Below, one piece after another: positions 1 to 7,694 of a stretch of 24,509 nucleotides of DNA. Under the pieces are notes generated by a model. The model was not told where the DNA came from. It was given only the letters and a program-made list of their open reading frames with translations, and did not search any database. The stretch covers positions 1 through 24,509 of the forward strand of contig JAFARW010000167.1 in the NCBI GenBank assembly GCA_019245275.1, read 5' to 3'. Source of the DNA: Vulcanimicrobiota bacterium (lineage in GTDB: Bacteria > Vulcanimicrobiota > Vulcanimicrobiia > Vulcanimicrobiales > Vulcanimicrobiaceae). The position numbers and the translations under genes were made by a program. The stretch's first letter is position 1. Each line of letters begins with the position of its first letter.

Positions 1-866
1 GTAATGATGTTTGCGCCGCCGCTGTCGAAAATGAACGTATACGGCCCCTTACCGTTAAGCTTCGCGCGGACGTACACGTGATTTTCAACGAGATCGAACG
101 GTACGGTAACACTTTGTGCGCCGTTGAGGGTGTAATCGTGTGCGGTCGTCGGTGGAACCGAGAGAGCCATTCTAGCCGCGACGTCATTGAACGACACGGA
201 GTTCAATTGAAAGTCGGCTGTATTTCCGCCGGCGTTTGTATGCTGAACGGTCGGGATCTCGATGCCCTTAAACGAGCGGTATTTACTAAAGTCCGTGACC
301 GCCACGCCGTTGCTGATCGGCTGCACGAGCCGCATCGGCAGCCACGATTTCGTATTGACCCAAAGCTCGAACTGTACGCCGCCTTGCGGAGTGAGACGCA
401 AAACATCCGCGCGCGCACCGTTGAGCGATCGCGCTCCCACGAATTCCGCGTCGACGGGCCAGCGAGTAGAAGCGAGCCCATTTACGGCTCGATATGCCAA
501 GCTGATGGTGCGCGCGCGCACAGGCGGAAAGCGCTCCTGCCGAACGATTCCGTACTCGTCGCTGCTCCAGGCAGTGGTTCCGGTGAATCCCTCACCACCC
601 GAAAGCGGTCCGTCCTTATCAATTTCGACAAACGCTCTTCGCGATGGGATCGCGTAAATGTCGGCCGTTCCACTAATGCCGAGGACGACGAGCGCACCAT
701 GAATGTGCACGGACGCGGGGTTCTCAGCGGCGACTCCGTTAAGTGCGCCACGAACGTGTCGGAGGACTACGGCGCTTTGCGAATCGACCGACGCTGAGAG
801 CGGAGCGAGGCGAATTATGCCGAGGGCAACGATGGTGAACGCGATGAAGCGGAGAGCGAAACGCAT
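1..866 (-). CDS. Exported retropepsin-like aspartic protease, C-terminus cut by window edge
   Basis: Reading from the ATG at 866 towards position 1 gives 288 codons with no stop, so the 3' end lies outside the window. The N-terminus (MRFALRFIAFTIVALGIIRLAPLSAS) is a signal peptide or single membrane anchor. Residues about 30-235 are a beta-rich region resembling the N-terminal halves of bacterial 'aspartyl protease family' proteins (for example FELWVNTKSWLPMRLV and YRSFKGIEIPT). From about 255 the sequence VPFDLVENHVYVRAKLNG is followed by PYTFIFDSGGANII, the start of a retropepsin fold; D281-S282-G283 is the expected catalytic DSG. A good ribosome site (GAAAGGAG) lies about 8 bases before the ATG. 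It begins 14 bases after the TrmB-type regulator stop, so the two are probably one transcript. Family assignment is confident; substrate is unknown. PDZ or other C-terminal domains cannot be seen. Confidence 0.82.
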   Translation of the reverse strand, partial: MRFALRFIAFTIVALGIIRLAPLSASVDSQSAVVLRHVRGALNGVAAENPASVHIHGALVVLGISGTADIYAIPSRRAFVEIDKDGPLSGGEGFTGTTAWSSDEYGIVRQERFPPVRARTISLAYRAVNGLASTRWPVDAEFVGARSLNGARADVLRLTPQGGVQFELWVNTKSWLPMRLVQPISNGVAVTDFSKYRSFKGIEIPTVQHTNAGGNTADFQLNSVSFNDVAARMALSVPPTTAHDYTLNGAQSVTVPFDLVENHVYVRAKLNGKGPYTFIFDSGGANII

Positions 867-880
867 GAAAAGCGCTCCTT

Positions 881-1678
881 TCAGTTCTCTGGAATCGAGG
901 GCGGTGAGCATTTGCGGAGCGCGTCTTTCAGCCGAATGTCGGGCTGCGCTTTTGCGAGCTCTCGGAGTTCCGCATGGACGATCTCCGAAGAAAGTGCCGA
1001 GTAGTAGACGAACGAGATGTACGGGTTTGCGGTCCAGACTGCTGAGGAATGCTCGTCGCGCAATAGGGCAATGAGCGATTCGCGGTAGTCGCTAACCACG
1101 TTCAGCCACGTGCCGCTCCGGCGCCGCATTACCGCGTCGCCATCGACCGCCGTCGCTACTCGTGCACCGCGCAATGTGAAGGGCGCGTATGCCTTTATGT
1201 GCACGGCAACGCCACGCTTTACCGCTGTGCGTAGGTTTTCAACGACCGCTTCCAGACCCGACGGAAACCCGTCGACAAGGAGCACGGCCTTCGAAGATGC
1301 GATTACCGATCGCGCGCGTTCCAGGATCACACCGCGGCCGGTCAAGCGATAAACGCGGTCGTCTTCTCCGGTTTTCTCCAAACGCGAAAGTGCCTTGCCG
1401 GCCTGCGCCGTAAGCGTCGCAAAATCGGTCGAGAGCGCGTTGAGTACTTCCGTAAACGGCACGGCGCGATAGCTACGCGCGTTACCGTCTTGCGAGGTAA
1501 CTGCCCCGCGCCGCTCGAGTGACTCAAGCGCTTTGTAGGTATTCGCGACCGGTTTTGAGGCAGCGCGCGCCAGGGCGTAGCCGGTGGACCCGGGGGCTGT
1601 CAGGAGCGAGATATAGAGCGTCGCCTCAAGTCCCGTAAAACCGAGTTTTTGAAGCGTGACGACAGCCGACTCGGCCAT
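881..1678 (-). CDS. TrmB-family transcriptional regulator
   Basis: A 265-residue protein with an N-terminal winged helix of the TrmB type at residues about 5-70 (LQKLGFTGLEATLYISLL, then a recognition-helix region VANTYKALESLERRGAV). A linker or coiled segment (about 75-105) follows, then a C-terminal PLD-like region (about 107-250, beginning VYRLTGRGVILERARSVI) of the kind that serves TrmB proteins as an effector or dimerisation domain. TrmB proteins are best known as sugar-responsive regulators in archaea and are less frequent in bacteria. The ATG at 1678 has no Shine-Dalgarno in front. Instead a -35 TTGACA and a palindrome sit so close that the message is probably leaderless. The downstream aspartic protease gene is likely under the same control. 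The inducer cannot be told from sequence. Confidence 0.85.
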   Translation of the reverse strand: MAESAVVTLQKLGFTGLEATLYISLLTAPGSTGYALARAASKPVANTYKALESLERRGAVTSQDGNARSYRAVPFTEVLNALSTDFATLTAQAGKALSRLEKTGEDDRVYRLTGRGVILERARSVIASSKAVLLVDGFPSGLEAVVENLRTAVKRGVAVHIKAYAPFTLRGARVATAVDGDAVMRRRSGTWLNVVSDYRESLIALLRDEHSSAVWTANPYISFVYYSALSSEIVHAELRELAKAQPDIRLKDALRKCSPPSIPEN

Positions 1679-1681
1679 TAG

Positions 1682-1704
1682 CTAGTAGTAAATACTACTA
1701 CTAG
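1682..1704. promoter_or_regulatory. Perfect 9-bp inverted repeat, candidate TrmB operator
   Basis: CTAGTAGTA at 1682-1690 and its exact reverse complement TACTACTAG at 1696-1704 are separated by five bases. The repeat ends three bases before the TrmB-type start codon and covers the predicted -10 and most of the spacer of its promoter. TrmB-family regulators bind palindromes in front of their targets and often repress themselves, so this is the natural operator candidate. The spacing between half-sites fits a dimeric winged-helix protein. Binding is inferred, not shown. Confidence 0.6.
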
Positions 1705-1715
1705 TTGAATGTCAA
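1687..1715 (-). promoter_or_regulatory. Sigma-70-type promoter of the TrmB-protease operon
   Basis: On the minus strand TTGACA (1715-1710) matches the -35 consensus exactly. A 17-base spacer leads to TTTACT (1692-1687), which matches the -10 consensus at four of six positions. Transcription would start within a few bases of the ATG at 1678, which fits the absence of a ribosome-binding site and suggests a leaderless mRNA. The -10 lies inside the inverted repeat. Confidence 0.55.
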
Positions 1716-1726
1716 GGGTTCTGGCT

Positions 1727-1755
1727 TTGCATGCGCTTTGATTGGTAAATATACG
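1727..1755 (+). promoter_or_regulatory. Weak candidate promoter for dodecin
   Basis: TTGCAT (1727-1732) and TATACG (1750-1755) are spaced by 17 bases and lie about 30 bases before the dodecin start. Both hexamers are poor matches (three and four of six). This is the only plausible pair between the operator palindrome and the gene; treat as tentative. Confidence 0.3.
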
Positions 1756-1785
1756 GCACCACTCGTCTACCATGAGGAGATCAGG

Positions 1786-1998
1786 ATGTCGTCAGTGGCT
1801 CGCATCACGGAGATCAGCTCGACTTCACCGACCAGCTTCGAAGACGCGGTGCAAGGAGGGATCGCGCGCGCCAATCAGACGCTGCGCAACGTCCGCGGCG
1901 CTTGGATCAAAGAGCAGAATCTCGAGGTCAGTAACGGAAAAATCACCGGCTATCGAGTCAATATGCTCGTTACATTCGTGCTCGAGGACGCCAGCTAG
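1786..1998 (+). CDS. Dodecin, small flavin-binding protein
   Basis: A 70-residue protein, the usual size for dodecin. It carries the characteristic series VARITEISSTSPTSFEDAV, then IARANQTLRNVRGAWIKEQN, then ITGYRVNMLVTFVLED. The tryptophan in RGAWIKEQ corresponds to the one that stacks on the flavin in known dodecins, and Q of KEQ is also conserved. Dodecins form hollow dodecamers that store or buffer riboflavin, FMN or related flavins (CoA in some bacteria). The start at 1786 is chosen because GAGGAG lies six bases upstream and because the family begins here; an in-frame upstream extension would add 27 unrelated residues. Its stop codon overlaps by four bases the stop of the convergent alpha-2-macroglobulin gene. 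It is divergent from the TrmB-type gene and could share its operator. Confidence 0.93.
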   Translation: MSSVARITEISSTSPTSFEDAVQGGIARANQTLRNVRGAWIKEQNLEVSNGKITGYRVNMLVTFVLEDAS

Positions 1999-4900
1999 CT
2001 ACCGATCGTTAGCGTCGTTGACGCGGACCGCCCGAACTCTTCGGGCGCGAACTCGAGATGCGCTTCCGCGCCGGGCCAAGAGAACGTACCGCTCGTCACC
2101 GAGCGCACGATATAGTGGAACGTGTAGACTCCTGGACCGAGGTGGTCGGCGTACGCGAAAACGCGGTCTTTGTAGATCGTTTGGTAGTCGATCTGCCAAC
2201 TGTCAGCCTTCGCTTGATAATAGGGCGTCGAGGTTTGGAAGGCGGTATCGACCGCCTCCAAGCCAGCCGGCAGTGGGTCGGTGATCATCACATGGTCGAC
2301 CGGGTGGTCGGAAATGATCTCGAGCCCGATGTCATAGACCGCAGCCGGCGCGAGTGTGACCGCCGCCGGTTTGCTCAATCCCATTTCCGCGAGAATCGGC
2401 TCGGCGTTGGCGCTCCTGACCGTGCGCGTCACTCGCAAGCCGCTTAAGGCTCCGGGCTGTTCGCCCGTCAGGCGGTACGTGTACGAGACAACATAGTGCA
2501 GCGTGCCGGTGCCGGTCTTTTGCAATGTCAGCGTTTTTTGTCCCGTGCCGACGTTTTGCGCATTGACGGTCAACTGATGTGCGGTTGGTTTTGCGCCTTG
2601 GAATTTGACAGTCCCCAGCACATTCGAGCCAACGGACGCAACCGCCGAGAAGTTCGGATTCGTCGGTTGTGCCAGCGCATAATCGGTCAGCGCCATCAGC
2701 TTCTGCGCGGTATCATATGTGTTGAGCCATTCGCATTCGCAATGTTGGATGCTGAGCGTGCGCACGGCACTGTCGAGCATTTCGATGGGCGCCCGACGTG
2801 CGAGCATCAGTCGAAGGAGCTGCGACTGTGCAACGTCCTTTGAATCGAGCCACCACCAGCCTTGCGGAACGTTGGCAGTCGCGTTGCGCGCCGTAAGGTA
2901 TGTGGTTTCGAATAATTTGTTAGCAAGGTCATTGCCCTGCGATTGCCAAGCCGGGAGCTTGAGAAGAAGCCGCGCTAGGCGCGCTTTGCCGGCGAAGCTG
3001 AGCTGATCGCGCTGATCGTAGATGCTTGGCACGAAGTCGCTGCGCGTATCGCCGAGCTCGGAGAGCGCGACCAACATGCTCAAGCGCACATCGGCCTGAC
3101 AAGTTTTATTCGCGCACCACGTGAGCTTTCCGGGATTGGCCAGCATCGCGGCGAGATATTTTTTGAGCCCGGCGACCAGCGACTGGTCGACGGGCAGACC
3201 GGCGCGTTGTGCTCGCGCGAGCGCCTGCGCAGCGTAGCCGCTCAAGAAGGGCTCCGAATCACCACCCGGCCACAGCGCAATCCCGCCGTCACCTTTCTTC
3301 AGTTTGGACAGTGTTGCGACGTCGCCGCGTGCTTCGTCTTCAAGATTGAAGTTCACGGGCGTGCCAATCTTCGGCGCGAGCTGCTTCAACGACGCAGCGA
3401 TGATCAGACGGCTGGACGCGGATTCGACAAACTCTGCCTCCGCCGTATCGGACTGCAAGACGCTGACCGCCGGCGCGATAATTTGCGGAATCACCGAATT
3501 GCCAAGCCAGATGTTCAACGTGCCCGGGCCGGTGGCGAGCGCCAAAGGCAGCGAAGTATTCGTTTGCGTCGCTCCGGCTTGCGTGGAGGCCTCGGTGACC
3601 GCCGTGTTGCGCACTTCAAAAGGGATCGAGAAGGCATCACTGTTCGATCCAAGCGTTGCGTCGAAGCGCATCGTAGTCGGTTGTGGCTCACCGACAACCA
3701 TCGGAAAGCGAACCGCCTGAGTGCCGGTTGTCGCATCGGTTTGTAGGCGCGCGGACGGCGAGAGCGTTCCGTTTTGATCGAATTGCAGCGCGCCGGTCAA
3801 CGTGCCGGCGACATTCGCCTGCCCTGCGCTGCCGGTGGTGTTCGTCAGCGAGATGCCGCCCTGCAGTTTATCGCCGGTGCGCGCGAATTGGGGCAGGAGC
3901 GGATTTGCCATCACGGGTTTGCGCGAGATAAACGTGGCATCGTTCACGCCGAACCGAAAATCTTGGCCTTGACCTCCGACCGCGATCGCCATGACGCGCC
4001 AGGTTGTTATATCGTCCGGCAACGTAAATGAAACTTGCGCGTTGCCGTTGCCATCCGTTTTCAAAGCGCCGTTATAAAATGCAAGTTGTTGGAAATTGCG
4101 GCGGACTCGCGTGCTGCCCGCGCCTTGCATGAAGCCCCCGCCGAAACCGAACCCCTTGGCGATCGGCGATGCGAGCGGTGTGAGCACGACACTCGGACGG
4201 TTATCGCTTAAGCGCGTCGAGATCGGCTGCTCCGCGTAGACCGTTTGCACGAGGTCCGGCAACCGGTAGCCTGTTAACTGTAAGATCGCATCGTTAACGA
4301 CCATAACCGCAAACTCACCGCGCATCGCTTTCCCGGCGATGTCTCTTATGCTTAGGCTCAAGCGTTGCGAACCGCCGGGCGTTGTGGTTGCATTCTGCGG
4401 ATGGATCGTGACTTTGAGATGCTTGCGATCCACGTTCGTTGTGAACGATGCAAAGCCGATCCGCACGAGGCTATCCAAAGAGCCGGCTGCGAGTTGCTGC
4501 AACGGTTTGCCGCGCCGCACCAGCACCGCTTGAACCGCCGCATTTGGCAGCATGTCCGGCGTTATACGGAAGTGAATGCGCGGCGCACCGCCGCTGACGT
4601 GCTCGATCGATTTGTAGAGCACATTCTGACGAACGACCGAAAAGTAGACGTCGGCTTGCGGATACGGCGACTGAAGAAGCGCGGTTGCGGTATCGCCGGT
4701 GTGGTATGTGGTCTTGTCGAGGGAAATTTTCAGTTGGCTCGGATTCTCGGAACTCCAGCGGACGGTTTCGGGTCCGGAGATCCAAATCTGCGTGTCGGTT
4801 TCGGTCGCATCGGATTTCGCATCCGCGAAGTTGGCGCGAATGCGATACGCGCCGGCCTTCGGAGGCGTCAACGAGGTCGTGGCAGCCGTATTGCCCGGCG

Positions 4901-7649
4901 TCACATCGGTCTGATCGAGCGTCGTGTACTTGACGGCGTTTCGCGCCGATTCGCCACCTTCGATCAATTGCGTCGCTGCGCTGTAATCCATGAATTGCAG
5001 CTCGACGTGAATGCGCTTGCCAACTAAAGCGGCACCGCTCGCATCCGTCGCGATCACTTTGATCGGAAACGCCTTCTTTTCATCACCGACGAAATCGTTT
5101 TGCAGTCCGATCAGCGCATCGCCCGGCAGCGCCGTGAATGTTTTCGAATCGGAAACCGAGAGATTTGACACGTCGCTGACCTCAAAGTCAACGCGATAAT
5201 CCATTGGGAATGGCAGATCACCGGCAACGTGCACGGATTGGGAAGCGTGCCCTTGCGCATCAAGCGTCGTGTTTTGCTGAAGAACGTCCGTATCGACTGA
5301 CGGCGCTTCGTCCGGCCAGAACCACTGCCGGCCAAATGCGTAATCATCCCAGCCCTTCGGTTGCACCGTCGTTTGTTGGCGCGTCACGTAAAAACGGGCA
5401 TTCGCACCCTGCAGCGGTGAGCCGAAGAGGTAGCTGCTGCTGCCCGCTGCGCTGACGTCGCTGCCTGCGGCGGCAAATTTCTTGCTCAACGCGACCGATG
5501 CGTTGAAGTTTGGCGGCTTGAACTCTGCGACGCGCAAATCGCCGTCCAACTCGGTCCCGTTTGCGCCGACGGCTTTGATCGAATAGTATCCCAGCGGCTG
5601 GTTCGGCTTGACGTTCCAACGCAGCGAGAAGATGCCATAGTCGTCGGTAACGGCCGTTCCCAGCTTGCTCTCGACTCCGTTGGAATCGGTGATCGAAACC
5701 GCATACTTCGCATGCGCGTCGCGCTTAATCGTTCCGTTTTGCAAATAGTAGGCGACGCCGGTCAGCATCCCGTGTTCTCCCGGCTGGTACATCTGCCGGT
5801 CGGAGAAAATCTGGCCGCGAGACTCGGGCTTGCCGTTCGACCAGCCGAGATAGATGCCGTACGAATAACCAGATGAATCGGTAAGCGGCGTATACGTCCA
5901 ATCCGCCCCTTCGCGCGCGACGACGACGAGCGATGGCGCGCCATCGCTCGGAGCGCCGGTAGAACAGCGCTCGACATCCGTCAAAGTCAATTGGGCGGCC
6001 CCTTGTGCATTCGTCTGTGCGGTTGCGCATGGCGTCGACTCTTTGGCTTGATATATGTCGACGTTTGCACCCCCAGCCGGTGTCCCGTCGGCGAGGTGCT
6101 GCACCGAAATGTAGCCCGCTTGTGGAAACAGCTGCGCGAAGACGCCGAGGTTCGTTATGCCGACAAGGCCGTAGTACGCGGCGTTGTTGTGGGGTGTGGC
6201 GCGCGCTCCGTACGCAAGTAACCCGGTGTTGCTGCCGAGCTTGCTCTGGACCGGCACGGCAAGCGCAAGGATCTGGTTATGCGCTCCCGCTGCCGGAAAC
6301 GAACTCCATCCCGAAGAGGGCAGCAACGAACTCGAATCGGTGTCGATATCCGTCATGCCGGTGATCTGCGCCGGCGTCAACGCCCGGTATGCGGCTTGAT
6401 AGCGTCCGTTCGGTAAATTGACGGCCGAGAAATTGAGCTGTAGCCGGTTCGTCCGTGCAAAGATGTTCAGCCCACTTGGCGCCCAGAAATCGGGTGAGAA
6501 ATCGCTAGTCGAAAACGTGGCGGTTTGATCTTTGCCGAGCGTCTGACCGTATTGATCCTTGAGACTCGCACCGATCTTGACGGTGTACGTGCGCGTTGGG
6601 TCGAGCGCCCCTGCATTTAGTGCAACGTTCCGGTCTCCGTCGGAGACGCTCATAAGCTGCACGCCGCTGCGCGGGGGCGGCGAAATCGTGATCGCTTTGC
6701 TTGCCGATGCGGCGTCCAAGCCGTTGTTGAAATGCAGCACGGGATCGCCACGGACGAAACGCGCTGCCCCCGCAGAGCCCGAGTTGCTCATCCCGACGTT
6801 CATTAGCGCGAGTGGCCCGTACGTGCGAAACGTGCCGCGGAAAGACTTGGCGCTCGCAATGTTGCCGTGCACGGGCTGCACGCCCGGTGAAATGACGATT
6901 GAATAAGCCGAACCGCCTTTGAGGGCGTTTACCGATTTGATGTCATAGACGTAGTTGCGTAGCGAGGGATCGAACGACTCGGCCGCATTGCTTTCCGGCG
7001 GCGGCGTAGCGGTTTTTTCGAATGTTGCTGTGACCGGCGTCGATGCGTTGTTGTCGGTAGCGACCAGCGCGGTGCTCTTGGCGAGCGAAGCCGTATCAAG
7101 CTCCGCATTTGCCGTGACTTTCAGCGTCGGCGTGAGCTCGACTGGCGCCTGTTCTTGGTCAGTTTGCTGTCCGGGAAGGTCGCTAAAGGTGACCGGCTCG
7201 CTCGTGAACGTCCATGCGAGATCGCGATCGAGACGATTGTTCTTGAGGTCCGTCAGTCCGGCGCCGACACTCACCTTGATGCGCGCCGCCTTGGGAATCG
7301 CTTGATCCGCCTGAAATCCGACCATGCGCGGTGTCAGGAATCGAAAGTGTCCGGCGAGAGCGGGCTCAATCCGGAAATACTGGAGCTTTGATGTTTCGGA
7401 GGCGCTCTCGAGCTGCTCGAGCGGAATCAGCGGCTCTTTGAAGATGACGCGAATCTGCGCGAGCGTGTCGGCCTGACCTTTGGGACCGTAGTCTGCGATC
7501 CAGTTGGGCAACGCAGGCGCGGGAAGTGGCGAGACGGCCGCGAGTGGCGCCGGCGCGAGACCGCGCTGGCAGCTCGCCAAACTTGCACAAAGCGCTACGC
7601 CCCAAACCAAGGGCCACAATAACAGTATGGTCCCGCGCAAAGAAAGCAT
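1995..7649 (-). CDS. Alpha-2-macroglobulin family lipoprotein lacking the thioester
   Basis: An 1884-residue protein with a lipoprotein signal peptide (lipobox LASC, lipidated Cys27, then Gln, so no inner-membrane retention Asp). The order is that of bacterial alpha-2-macroglobulins. N-terminal macroglobulin-like domains come first. An MG2-type domain begins near residue 617 (DRQMYQPGEHG). A bait-region domain lies at about 965-1150, followed by a glycine-rich stretch near 1170 (FGFGGGF). The A2M signature at about 1181-1220 includes FTLPDDITTWRVMAIAVGG. An alpha-helical thioester-type domain spans about 1390-1700, and a C-terminal receptor-binding-like domain ends in LEFAPEEFGRS. Family members trap proteases in the periplasm. 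Here the CxEQ motif is replaced by F1407-V-E1409-S1410, so no thioester can form. The ribosome site GGGAGG lies seven bases before the ATG. It is divergent from pbpC, the usual partner, with 45 bases between. Confidence 0.93.
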   Translation of the reverse strand: MLSLRGTILLLWPLVWGVALCASLASCQRGLAPAPLAAVSPLPAPALPNWIADYGPKGQADTLAQIRVIFKEPLIPLEQLESASETSKLQYFRIEPALAGHFRFLTPRMVGFQADQAIPKAARIKVSVGAGLTDLKNNRLDRDLAWTFTSEPVTFSDLPGQQTDQEQAPVELTPTLKVTANAELDTASLAKSTALVATDNNASTPVTATFEKTATPPPESNAAESFDPSLRNYVYDIKSVNALKGGSAYSIVISPGVQPVHGNIASAKSFRGTFRTYGPLALMNVGMSNSGSAGAARFVRGDPVLHFNNGLDAASASKAITISPPPRSGVQLMSVSDGDRNVALNAGALDPTRTYTVKIGASLKDQYGQTLGKDQTATFSTSDFSPDFWAPSGLNIFARTNRLQLNFSAVNLPNGRYQAAYRALTPAQITGMTDIDTDSSSLLPSSGWSSFPAAGAHNQILALAVPVQSKLGSNTGLLAYGARATPHNNAAYYGLVGITNLGVFAQLFPQAGYISVQHLADGTPAGGANVDIYQAKESTPCATAQTNAQGAAQLTLTDVERCSTGAPSDGAPSLVVVAREGADWTYTPLTDSSGYSYGIYLGWSNGKPESRGQIFSDRQMYQPGEHGMLTGVAYYLQNGTIKRDAHAKYAVSITDSNGVESKLGTAVTDDYGIFSLRWNVKPNQPLGYYSIKAVGANGTELDGDLRVAEFKPPNFNASVALSKKFAAAGSDVSAAGSSSYLFGSPLQGANARFYVTRQQTTVQPKGWDDYAFGRQWFWPDEAPSVDTDVLQQNTTLDAQGHASQSVHVAGDLPFPMDYRVDFEVSDVSNLSVSDSKTFTALPGDALIGLQNDFVGDEKKAFPIKVIATDASGAALVGKRIHVELQFMDYSAATQLIEGGESARNAVKYTTLDQTDVTPGNTAATTSLTPPKAGAYRIRANFADAKSDATETDTQIWISGPETVRWSSENPSQLKISLDKTTYHTGDTATALLQSPYPQADVYFSVVRQNVLYKSIEHVSGGAPRIHFRITPDMLPNAAVQAVLVRRGKPLQQLAAGSLDSLVRIGFASFTTNVDRKHLKVTIHPQNATTTPGGSQRLSLSIRDIAGKAMRGEFAVMVVNDAILQLTGYRLPDLVQTVYAEQPISTRLSDNRPSVVLTPLASPIAKGFGFGGGFMQGAGSTRVRRNFQQLAFYNGALKTDGNGNAQVSFTLPDDITTWRVMAIAVGGQGQDFRFGVNDATFISRKPVMANPLLPQFARTGDKLQGGISLTNTTGSAGQANVAGTLTGALQFDQNGTLSPSARLQTDATTGTQAVRFPMVVGEPQPTTMRFDATLGSNSDAFSIPFEVRNTAVTEASTQAGATQTNTSLPLALATGPGTLNIWLGNSVIPQIIAPAVSVLQSDTAEAEFVESASSRLIIAASLKQLAPKIGTPVNFNLEDEARGDVATLSKLKKGDGGIALWPGGDSEPFLSGYAAQALARAQRAGLPVDQSLVAGLKKYLAAMLANPGKLTWCANKTCQADVRLSMLVALSELGDTRSDFVPSIYDQRDQLSFAGKARLARLLLKLPAWQSQGNDLANKLFETTYLTARNATANVPQGWWWLDSKDVAQSQLLRLMLARRAPIEMLDSAVRTLSIQHCECEWLNTYDTAQKLMALTDYALAQPTNPNFSAVASVGSNVLGTVKFQGAKPTAHQLTVNAQNVGTGQKTLTLQKTGTGTLHYVVSYTYRLTGEQPGALSGLRVTRTVRSANAEPILAEMGLSKPAAVTLAPAAVYDIGLEIISDHPVDHVMITDPLPAGLEAVDTAFQTSTPYYQAKADSWQIDYQTIYKDRVFAYADHLGPGVYTFHYIVRSVTSGTFSWPGAEAHLEFAPEEFGRSASTTLTIGS

Positions 7650-7694
7650 GGGCTCGCCTCCCAGGCTTCGAATTCACCGCAAACTCAAACAACC

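Noticed and set aside
78..797. Plus-strand ORF of 239 codons antisense to the aspartic protease gene
   Set aside because: Arginine-rich, low-complexity translation with no family; the minus strand here encodes a signal peptide and a DSG protease segment in frame with a good ribosome site.
1993..2000. AGCTAGCT palindrome at the dodecin/A2M stop codons as a shared terminator
   Set aside because: Eight bases, no loop and no T-run on either strand; it is too small to be a terminator.
3207..3746. Plus-strand ORF of 179 codons within the A2M gene
   Set aside because: It is antisense to a continuous, recognisable A2M domain; composition (R-rich) is that of a high-GC shadow frame.
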